DNA of 64,000 bases, from positions 13,399,541 through 13,463,540 of the forward strand of contig CM048849.1 in assembly GCA_026545225.1 (NCBI GenBank), read 5' to 3'. The translations under genes and the position numbers were made by a program. Positions 56,001-64,000 of this stretch are shown here, piece after piece. Source of the stretch: Cornus controversa (taxonomy: Eukaryota > Streptophyta > Magnoliopsida > Cornales > Cornaceae). Position 1 is the stretch's first letter; each line of letters begins with the position of its first letter. The notes beneath the pieces were generated by a model that saw only the letters and a list, made by a program, of their open reading frames with translations, made no database searches and was not told the origin of the DNA.

Positions 56001-56304
56001 GTTTAAGGTGGGAGATCAGGTTCTACTCAAGGTTTCTCGATCCCATGAAGGGAGTAATGCAGTTTGGGGAAAAAAGGGAGGTTCACACCTCATTTTGTAG
56101 GTCATTTCATGATTACTGACAGGACTGAGGCAGTAGCGTATAGAGTGATGTTACTAAACACAATGCACAGGGTGCATCATATCTTTCATGTGTCTATGTT
56201 ATGAAAATTCCTTAAGGAGGATGCTATTAATTAGCACATTGAGGTTAGGGAGAATGAGTTACAACTAGATATAACATATGTAGAGCAACCTTACTGTACT
56301 CGTG
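56001..56304 (+). pseudogene. Chromovirus integrase C-terminal relic
   Basis: After the TSD the pol frame resumes: FKVGDQVLLKVSRSHEG, then GHFMITDRTEAVAYRVML and HHIFHVSML. This is the usual chromovirus pol end (KVGDxVxLKV... GP-F-I... VAYRL... HNVFHVSMLRKY). It then runs directly into LTR sequence, so the region between pol and LTR is deleted. No chromodomain is visible. Confidence 0.8.
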
Positions 56305-57172
56305 ACCATAGAATCAATAAAATGCATGCTTATGTTTCTTTATTTTGAACTTAAAGAATGTGTTCATTGTTGAATGATAAAGGTTTGTTGGGACAATGTA
56401 TAAGATGATTATTTTTTCTGAAAACATGAACTAGGTAGGGAATGACCAGTATGTTTATACCTATACCTATTAAGGTATCAAAGGATAAAATGGGGGCATG
56501 TTAGGATTGCTTAAACTTGATATTATTTCATGTTATATTTATTTCTGCTAAACTTAAGGAATGTGTTCATTTTTGCATAATAAGGATTTGAGTGGAACAT
56601 TATAAATAATGACTGTTGTTTTGGAAACACGAAATTGGATAAAAGAATGACTTGTATGTTAAATCTATGGATTTCTTTTGTGTCCCTGATATTGAGGGTA
56701 TGTATATTGGTTCTTTGATTGGGATGTACTAGATAGAACTTGTTCGTGGGTTTAACCCACTTTGTTGACATTTCAAGTCTCAGACAGGTTCCACCGCGAG
56801 GATAGAGTTTTAGGGTTTGGTTGTAGCAGACGTCTCATCTCATCAGTTACAGGGTAGTAACTTACCTTCTTCAAGAGTCAAACTATGAACTTTTGAGACT
56901 TTGATTGTTGGTATTAATTTAGAATTAAAAACTCTTGATTTTTGTGGTTAAGGGGTCCTTGGGTTACGGGACTTCCAAATTGTATTACCGGACAAATACT
57001 TGCTTATTTAGTGGTTATTTTAATTCAGAGGAACTTTCTATTCTACTTGTAGAAAATTGTTCATTCTATCTTTTGTATTCTACGCTTATTACTACCATTT
57101 GTATATATCTCCCAAGTTTTGTGTATGAGACTGGCCACCTCATGCGCAAAATTTTGTGGGGGTGGTATTTTA
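56305..57172 (+). repeat. Chromovirus 3' LTR, 3' part only
   Basis: Almost identical to 51505-52317 from AATAAAATGCATGCTTATGT onward, then extends to the true end GGTGGTATTTTA. It is followed by the TSD aatac. Confidence 0.87.
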
Positions 57173-57177
57173 AATAC

Positions 57178-58091
57178 CGTCACAAAAAGGTCAAAAAAAT
57201 AAGGAAGGAAAAATTATAGTGCTAAAATTTCTCGCCATTGGTTTTTGAGATGTGGGAAGACTCATTGGGAATGTTTGATAAATAAAAAAAATTAAATAAC
57301 CTTTTAGGGTTCTTTTCCCAACCTGCCAAAGTGCCAAACACACTCAAACGAAGTCCTTTGTTCATCAATCTCATGATCTATTTCTTCATACAAAGATTTC
57401 TACATCTAAAGTTCCCGTCTCTGTGAAATTTTGTCTGCACTCTCGTCTTCGTTGCTTTGGTAAGAGGGAACCCTCACAGATGCACTGTGTTTAGTCAAAG
57501 ATTTCTACTTAGAAAACCCTCACCCCTACTCGTAAGTTTTCTAATTCATTCTTCTAGTTTCTCTGTCTTTGTGTAGGTTCCACGGAAACATTATTTTTTG
57601 CCTTGAATCAATCGATTTGGCTTATATCGTTTGATGATGAAATCGTATCCTACATCCTACAATTAGCTTGAGTTATCCACTCTCTCTTTCTTTCATTGGG
57701 ATTTGATTTTTATTGTTTCTCCCTTTAGGGCATCTTTTTTTATTATTTCTTATACTGGGTCAATTTTATATCCGGATTTACATTTGATTTTTTATAATAT
57801 ATATTATGTATCTTTTTCTAAGTTGTGTGATATATATCTTGATACAACCCACTCGTTTGTTTTGTGATTGTGCTATTAAAATATTCATAGTGAAATGAAC
57901 AGAGAAAGTCTTATTGATATACTGATGATGGCAAATAGTTGAGAACTCTCGTCAATCAGATTTTTTTTCCCCTGGAAATAATTCTGTATTCAATTTGAAA
58001 TTATATGTTCCTGGGTTCAAGCGATTATTGGTTTATTTGTTCCTCTGTTTTGCTATTTTATTAATCGATTATCTTGTTTGAGTCAATAAAA
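57178..58091 (+). other. CACTA-1 subterminal sequence and putative leader of the captured kinase gene
   Basis: 57178-57240 continues the CACTA subterminal motif (CCGTCACAAAAAGG). From about 57290 the sequence turns pyrimidine-rich and resembles a 5' UTR with possible introns (donor-like CTCGTAAGTTTT near 57532, acceptor-like TTTGTGTAG near 57568). It leads to the ATG at 58092. The limits of the captured segment are not certain. Confidence 0.5.
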
Positions 58092-58361
58092 ATGGATGTG
58101 AAGAGTAGTGATTTAGAGGGATGAATTGAGATGGTAAGGAAGTCCGATAGCCTAGCACTTGACAGTGCCCTCGACAAGTCGAATACCCAGGGGGGCTTTG
58201 TGATCAAATTTGAAGGATGTAGGACGTTTTAGTAGCAAGGATATGTATTTCAAGGCAGATAAGATTTCAAGAGTTGGGATATACAGTTGGATAAGTACTT
58301 GAGTCGGGTTTATTCAAGGGACACGGGAGTCCATTTGAAGAAGGAAGAGTGGGAAATTGAT
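58092..58361 (+). pseudogene. Captured N-terminal exon of a Raf-like protein kinase (in CACTA-1), copy 1
   Basis: From ATG 58092: MDVKSSDLEG, a TGA stop, then EMVRKSDSLALDSALDKS and FVIKFEG. After a 1-nt shift comes SSKDMYF, and after a 4-nt deletion DFKSWDIQLDKYLSRVYSRD, TGVHLKKEEWEID. This is the region just before the kinase domain of plant group C Raf-like kinases (KIDxKxxDxQLxKHLSRVxSRD... EEWEIDLxKLxIR). The match ends at EEWEID, before the kinase domain, so no catalytic part was captured. Most of it (from 58106) is duplicated at 59975-60234. Confidence 0.72.
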
Positions 58362-58573
58362 CAGTGCAGAACGATACAAGCATTTTTTACTTGGCTATTT
58401 TACTATTAACCTTGATGCTGCTACCTATCTTCTATCCTATTGTTTATTTGTACCAAATGTGCCATTTCTAGTCTTTTAAATAAATGTATTTTATCAAACT
58501 TTTGTTGTACATTCATGGTGCTTCTTGTTGGATTTTGCAGGGAAATGAGAAAGGAAATCAAAGAGTTGATGCG
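58106..58573 (+). repeat. Direct duplication flanking the LTR-like insert, left copy
   Basis: 468 bp, near-identical to 59975-60446 (about ten differences by eye, including a 4-bp deletion here in the kinase frame). It starts TAGTGATTTAGAGGG and ends GAGTTGATGCG. Confidence 0.93.
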
Positions 58574-59974
58574 TGATAAGTGTTCAATTCTATGCATTTG
58601 AACCCTCTTTATTGCATACGTTAGTTCCATTTTTGCGTTTACCGAGATATGTTTACGGTATTTTTGTGTTTTTGATGTTTTGCAGGTATTGGAGTAAATG
58701 GAGCAAAGTTTGAAGCTTTCTGCAGTCAAGAGAAGAAATCAGAAAATGCAGCCAAAGGCATCTCGATCAATCGAGATGTTGATCTCGATTAATCGAAATC
58801 TCGATTGATCGAGATCTCATTTCGATTGATCAAAATCTCGATCAATCGAGATTCTGCAGAACCCACTTGGCCACTTGCTCACCTGCTCTCCCACTTGCAA
58901 CAAAATCCCCCTTTTTGCACGACTTAGGGGGATTGTCTGACTTGAACAAGACTCTTGGGGGCCTTATTAATGCAATAGATATATATAGTGATATATATAT
59001 ATATGGTGGGGCCCAAGGTTGAAAAGGAAGCCAAAAAGCACACAAAAAGAGCCATATCTCTCATATCTCATATATCTCTCAACACAGATCAGAATACTTC
59101 AAGAGAGACCTTCAGGAGAGGAAGAGGAGAAGCTGAACCAGACCAAGAAGCTTCACTTTCTTCATCAATGGAAGGGTGCAAGGCAACCATGAGCAACTAA
59201 CTCTTCTACTAGGGTGTTGGTTTCAACCCCTAGCCATGTAAACTTGTTCATCTTTGTAGCTCTTGGGATTTGTAATTAAATGTTGATTATTTAGCCTAGT
59301 GATTATGTACACAAATACATCTCTTATATATATTCATTTGATATGAAATTTATTCTTGTCTTAGAGTAGATTTTGTCACTTGAATGCACAACATTTGCAT
59401 ATTCCACAAGAAGTGCAAATGATGGCTAGATAATGGTGTTTAAATGAATGTGTGATGTTAGTTTGTATAGACCATGCCAAGACAAGGTAGTTTGGATGCA
59501 TGTAGTGTTCACTTAGAGAGTAGAGTAATTAGGTAGTTAGTTAGGTTGAAGAGCTATGCTTGTTGAAGATGGATTATGATAGGTTAGCACACACATTGAT
59601 CTTTTGATATGTCATTGAGGTCACAAGCCTAATGACATTGTTAGGCATTTAATTAATGAATCCCATGCTTGCTACACTTATGAACATGTGAATGGCTAGT
59701 GGTGGAAACCAACCCTAGTTCTCTCTCCCAACTTTAAACTCTTTACTTTTCTTGTCATTTCATTCATGCAATAGTTTATAAACACAAATTCAAAAATCTG
59801 TTTTTTGAATTAAAGTAGAATTAATCTTCCTTTAAGACAATTGCGACTAGTCCTCGTGGGATCGATACCCTCTATATAGAACCTTATCTACAAAGATTCG
59901 TGCTCTTGCGAGTGGTTAAATTATATTTTGATAAAAAGGGCAAAATTAAGCTTACAATATAATTTAGTTCCGAC
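58574..59974 (+). repeat. LTR-like insert (same family as element C LTR) between the duplicates
   Basis: 1401 bp starting TGATAAGTGTTC. It shares with the LTR of element C the TTATTGCATA-GTT-TTCCATTTTT start region, the CCACTTG-repeat region, and the TCCTCGTGGGATCGATACCC and CTCTTGCGAGTGG blocks near the end. A clean CA end is not seen: after AAGCTTACA (59957) come 17 further bases before the right duplicate. No PBS or coding sequence follows, so it behaves as a solo LTR. Confidence 0.78.
58760..58852 (+). repeat. Clustered ATCTCGAT...ATCGAGAT inverted repeats
   Basis: Five or so copies of CTCGAT(C/T)(A/G)ATCGAGA-like units with 8-bp arms within 93 bp, able to form alternative hairpins. Element C has a degenerate counterpart (CTCGATTGTGC) in its LTR. 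Confidence 0.85.
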
Positions 59975-60234
59975 TAGTGATTTAGAGGGATGAATTGAGA
60001 TGGTAAGGAAGTCCGATAGCCTAGAACTTGACAGTGCCCTCGACAAGTCGAATACCCAGGGGGGTTTTGTGATCAAATTTGAAGGATGTAGGAAGTTTTA
60101 GTAGCAAGGATATGTATTTCAAGGCAGATAAGATTGATTTCAAGAGTTGGGATATACAGTTGGATAAGTACTTGAGTCGGGTTTATTTAAGGGACACGGG
60201 AGTCCATTTGAAGAAGGAATAGTGGGAAATTGAT
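59975..60234 (+). pseudogene. Captured Raf-like kinase fragment (in CACTA-1), copy 2
   Basis: Reads SSKDMYFKADKIDFKSWDIQ, then LDKYLSRVYLRDTGVHLKKE, a TAG stop, and WEID. The start codon region is missing because the duplicate begins 14 bp inside the first copy. KADKID is in frame here but broken in copy 1, while the KKEEWEID stretch is intact in copy 1 but broken here, so neither copy is ancestral to the other in full. Confidence 0.72.
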
Positions 60235-60446
60235 CAGTGCAGAACGATACAAGCATTTTTTACTTGGCTATTTTACTATTAACCTTGATGCTACTACCTA
60301 TCTTCTATCCTATTGTTTATTTGTACCAAATGTGCCATTTCTAGTCTTTTAAATAAATGTATTTTATCAAACTTTTGTTGTACATTCATGGTGCTTCTTG
60401 TTGGATTTTGCAGGGAAATGAGAAAGGAAATCAAAGAGTTGATGCG
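59975..60446 (+). repeat. Direct duplication flanking the LTR-like insert, right copy
   Basis: 472 bp partner of 58106-58573. It keeps the longer GATTGATTTC in the kinase frame, but has TAG instead of GAG before WEID. Confidence 0.93.
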
Positions 60447-63240
60447 CATCTCACAAATTGGATGAAACTGCAATTAACCTGAGCAAGATTTGAATTCAAA
60501 TAATGCTTCCAGATGATGGGGTAATTAGAAAGATCTAGTTATCTCACCATTTTGAAAAGGCCTAAACAATTTTGCTAAACCACTTCAATCAAACACCCAT
60601 ACAAGTCTCTTCTAACAGCAATAACAATCCTTATTAGATTTGATTAACACTCTAAACATCTCCTTATTAGATTTGATTGACAAAATTTCAACAAAACTCT
60701 TTGGGCTGTCATGAGCTCCATCAGTTTTTGTTTTTATTGCATTTTATATTGACAAATAGTTCAATCAAATTCTAAATTCCTTCTTTTCTTTTAGCTGCTG
60801 AAGTCTTACATTAGTATACCATTTCGACATTAGTATACCATTTAGACTTGCTTAAATTTTCTAGTTCTAAATTTAGTTTACTTTTCACTATTAGTGGTTG
60901 ATCACCTATCATAGCATAACTATTTGTGCTTGCCTTGTCAAAGAGTTTCTGCATGGTTATGGTTCTACATCAGTAGTTGGAAAGGTGTAATCTTTTGGCC
61001 TCAGCTACATAAGTTGGTGGTTTCAGTTTCATATATCTATTGTTTTTTGCTAATATATATAGATATATATATATATATATATATATGTTTGGTTGTCCTT
61101 TTTATCTTTGGTGCCTCTTTTGGTTTCTTTTTTCTTGATGGATAAGATCTTTCCATGACCTATTCTATTCCTTTCTAAAAATTGATTGAATAAAATAATC
61201 TCAATTCTTACCTTTCAAAATGAAAACTTTTGTGCCACATATGTGATATGATATGATCAGTTGTAACATCTTGTTCATACTTTTGCAATTGCACTCAGTT
61301 GACTATATTGACTTGGTGGAGCTGATACTCTATGTAAAACATAAAAAGTGCTTTCTCCTTTTTTTAGTTTTTACTAAATAGTTCTTTTACGATAACTGTA
61401 GGACTCATATATCCCTTTTGTCCTATGATTGGTTAGTCATTTTAGGATACATTCATCCTTACATTTCAAGGTTAACCATTGTTTTGAATGTAGATCTCCA
61501 AGTATTGTTTCTTAAAAAATCACTATATGATAAACTGATCCCTTTTGCAAGCTAATTTGTTTTTCTGATACTTCCGACAATGTTAGATCAATATATGAAT
61601 CTGCGAATTACTAAGTCAGTAATTATTAAACTAATTACTTTTTTCCTATTATTAAACTAATTATTAACCCACTTTGGTTGATCATGAATCTTAGATATTA
61701 AAAAAAAATTTAAAAAAATAGCAACCACCTTAATGGATAAAGGAGAACAACATAATACTACATTATTTATAATATATATACATGTGCGTACATGAAAACA
61801 AGGAAGCAAATCCCACCTGGTCTACTAAATGCAGAGGTCTCAGCCTCTCAATCAAGTGATAAATTCTGGGCTTTGGAAAGCTCCATTTGCCTTATGTCAA
61901 CTGTCCTATTTTTGGGCTTTTTTTTATTATTGTAAAAAAAAATGTCCATGTTATTGTTATTTGCATTACTTTCCTTTCTCTTTTATCATAGATCATATAT
62001 TAGTTGTATCTATAAATTTGACAAAGGTTGCTTCAGTCTTAATTGCATTTCAATTTGTCTTGTAGTTGATTGATACATGTGGGGACTAAGATCGATCAGT
62101 CATTGCTTGGAATTCCATCTGTTTGCTCAAGCCAAATAAACCAGTCTTACAAGTATGTTTTCCAGACCCAAAATTTACATGTATTTTATTTTATGTGTGT
62201 TACTAAAAAGTAAAGAGTAAAGATATGAAACATGCCTTGTTCACCTCCCATAATGTGTACAAATTTTATAAAAAATCCAATCTCCTTCAAAGTTATAACT
62301 ATTGAATGTATATATTTTATTTTAATTTTCAAACTTCTTAGAATTTCTATATCTATGCGAATACTAATACATGTACTGCTTTAAAAATGTTATCCTACAA
62401 CTGTACTACTATCTTATGGTTCATCTATTGACAGTCCCCGTACCAAACAGTAGACCATATCTATATTTGAATTATTTAGCCCTTTAATGGAGGGTCAAAA
62501 GTGATAATTTAATTAGAGTTTCAACTAATAAAACATGAGAGTGAAACACCAAACCCTTTTCAATGTAACATGAGGTTGAAACAAACACCAAAAGAAGTCC
62601 ATTATGTGGTTCTTTTTTATCATATTTATGTTCATTTATGCCAAAACAAGTGTATGTTTATATTATTCTATTCTCAACTTAAATTAATTATCTATTACAA
62701 AGATGACCTTTGGAGTGGACTGGAAAATCACTTCAAGAAATTGATAACTTGAACACCTCCTAGATGAAGTTTTGATAAATTGAATCAGTTTTGGTATTTT
62801 CCTTCAATTTGAACTAGAATTTACACTTAATCTGGAGTGGATTACCTTTGTCTCACTTGGGAGAATTCCGAAGCTAAATAGATTCTCTGAATAATCTTTT
62901 TCCTTGATTTGGTTTCCTTCTTTTTTTTCCTTTTTCTGAAACAAAATGATTTCTCTCTCTATATATATATATCTATATACTTTTATATGAATGTATGCAT
63001 GGGCTATGGTCTTTACAAATTGAAACTACATCCAAAATATGCTTACCTCTCCAGATATCTCTTCCTTCACAATCACTTAGGGTTTAATTTTGAGATTGTG
63101 AGTTTGGTTACAACAACCCAATGGCTCTTTATCTCATGATTTTAATTTATTTGGTTATTTTTTTAATTATTCTTAATCATAACTTAGTGTTCCAGTAATT
63201 TTGTATTTGTAGTTGTTTGATTGTATCTCTCTTCGTGGAT
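60447..63240. other. CACTA-1 interior, AT-rich, no gene recognised
   Basis: From the preceding duplicate an open stretch MRKEIKELMRISQIG ends at a TGA near 60464. Beyond that, several small open frames (60924-61145, 61829-62065, 62570-62752, 62909-63139) show no familiar domain and no shared codon pattern. T-rich runs and short TA repeats are common. Confidence 0.55.
61046..61086. repeat. (TA)n microsatellite
   Basis: TA-rich dinucleotide run of about 40 bp. Confidence 0.88.
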
Positions 63241-63249
63241 ATCTTTGAG

Positions 63250-63647
63250 ACTCCAATGCATAAAGTACTGAGGTCTTGCACAGCTCGACCAGACCCACCA
63301 TCTACAAGTGCACATGATGGTCAACCTAGTGGAGAAAGTGATGGTAGTAATTCACTTAATACACGATGAAGTATTCAAAGCTCAAGTAGTGCTTCACAGA
63401 TGAACCTATAATCGAGTGTAGGAGATGATGTTTGCACAACAACAACCACCTCCACCATTATCAGCAAGCATCAGATTTTGAACAGCAGGATGCACCGCCA
63501 AGGTATCCCCAGCCACCGCTATGGTGGCAGTATCAGCATCCAACACCATGGTTCCAGTTTTCTCAGCAGCCCCAATCAACACCGACACCAATGACATCAG
63601 AGTCAGCCCCAACACCAACACCCCATTCAGCACCAACAGCACCTTAA
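63250..63647 (+). pseudogene. Gln/Pro/Thr-rich coding-like remnant near the right side of CACTA-1
   Basis: 63256 onward reads MHKVLRSCTARPDPPSTSAH, then DGQPSGESDGSNSLNTR and a stop. 63432-63647 reads HHYQQASDFEQQDAPPRYPQ, then PPLWWQYQHPTPWFQFSQQP, then T/P-rich sequence and a TAA. Frames shift between the two. Low-complexity Q/P-rich tails occur in plant En/Spm-type transposase-associated proteins, and the location near the element end fits that, but no diagnostic motif is present. I do not assign a function. Confidence 0.35.
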
Positions 63648-64000
63648 TTTTGGATTTGTTCTATCTTGGATCTATATTGTTCAGTGCATGCTTGTTTTAT
63701 TTCAAGAAATTTTATTTGATTTATCTTCTGTTTTGTTATCTTTGATGTTGAACTAGCTTGTACTAACTTATTGGTTTTATTTATAAAAAAGTCCTAAGCT
63801 ATTGTTATGTAATTTATGCAATATTTTTTTAATATTGTCATATATATAATTTATTTTGAATTTGATATTCATATATTTTTTTATATTGTTATTAGCTTAA
63901 GAAATGTAAATTAACAAATCAAGCAAATTATAAAAACAAAGTAAAAAAAACTATTTGTGGTATTAGGGACAATCTAAATATAAGTATGAGGGAGTTTGGT
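63648..64000. other. AT-rich tail toward the unseen right end of CACTA-1
   Basis: AT-rich. ATTAGGGAC near 63962 echoes the left subterminal motif in inverse orientation. No terminal CTTGTAGTG is reached. Confidence 0.5.

Larger units (their letters stand above)
40765..57172 (+). mobile_element. Decayed chromovirus (Tekay/Del-like) with nested CACTA-2 and TRIMs, TSD aatac
   Basis: LTR start TGTAATACCCC at 40765; the end (GGTGGTATTTTA) is at 57172. The flanks aatac (40760-40764 and 57173-57177) form a 5-bp TSD within CACTA-1. The 5' LTR spans 40765-42317 plus 50665-52317; pol relics lie at 52480-54269 and 56001-56304; a partial 3' LTR lies at 56305-57172. gag and PBS are missing. Confidence 0.83.
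40630..64000 (+). mobile_element. CACTA-1: CACTA transposon, left end at 40630, right end beyond the window
   Basis: Left terminus CACTACAAGAAAATAGG with subterminal repeats (TTAGTGAC / GTCACTAA-like: TAGTGACAG, TAGTGATAA, ATCACTAAAG, CCGTCCCTAATAAGG, TAGTGACCAT). The element is interrupted at 40764/40765 by a chromovirus and resumes at 57173-57178 with AATACCGTCACAAAAAGG, which fits the subterminal motif. Near the window end ATTAGGGAC (about 63962) is the inverse of the left GTCCCTAAT, so the right terminus is probably just outside. No transposase of the TNP2 type is visible. It carries a kinase gene fragment (58092-60234). Confidence 0.72.

Noticed and set aside
61829..62065. 78-aa hydrophobic ORF in CACTA-1
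   Set aside because: AT-rich composition makes Phe/Tyr/Leu-rich chance frames; no motif, homologous partner or splice context was seen.

Overview
This window is plant nuclear DNA, almost certainly from a eudicot. It is AT-rich intergenic sequence made almost wholly of nested transposable elements. I see no intact host gene. Evidence for a plant: Ty3/gypsy elements of the Athila, Tat/Ogre and chromovirus (Tekay/Del-like) lineages, primer binding sites complementary to tRNA-Asp and initiator tRNA-Met, CACTA transposons starting CACTACAAGAAA, TRIM elements, and captured fragments of plant-type genes. I cannot name the species.

Layout. (1) 1-3600: a broken Athila-like gag-pol (copy A) ends in a 3' LTR stub and sits in the integrase of a second Athila-like copy (B). 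(2) 3787-10974, minus strand: a third, more decayed Athila-clade element (C) with PBS and 5' LTR, inserted at the end of the integrase of a Tat/Ogre-like element. (3) 10975-40629: the scattered remains of that Tat element: pol end, an antisense ORF resembling plant-mobile-domain proteins (in three pieces), a polypurine tract and LTR. It is interrupted by a chromovirus-type solo LTR (12784-14607), an Athila element (II, 15597-26756) preceded by a truncated tandem unit, a TRIM tandem array (26757-27710), and a complete Athila element (III, 29005-39677, TSD gagtc). (4) 40630 to the window end: a CACTA element (CACTA-1) whose right end is not reached. A decayed chromovirus (40765-57172, TSD aatac) sits in it. 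That chromovirus contains a complete second CACTA element (CACTA-2, 42318-50661, TSD tga) and a compound head-to-head TRIM array (54275-55995, TSD gtaga).

How the parts relate. Elements II and III are close relatives with complementary defects. II keeps gag, protease, RT and RNase H but lacks integrase; III keeps gag, protease and integrase but lacks RT/RNase H. Both large deletions keep the reading frame, and both have an edge at the same QLFG motif. Each carries a downstream third ORF (about 400 aa) of unknown function, intact in III. Both CACTA elements carry host-gene fragments. CACTA-2 holds one exon of a STRAP-like WD40 gene with its splice sites and a damaged Sec61-beta-like coding region. 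CACTA-1 holds the N-terminal exon region of a Raf-like protein kinase, part of it duplicated around an LTR-like insert.

All protein-level calls come from motif recognition by eye. No database search was run. Boundaries supported by TSDs are firm; boundaries inside decayed elements are approximate.
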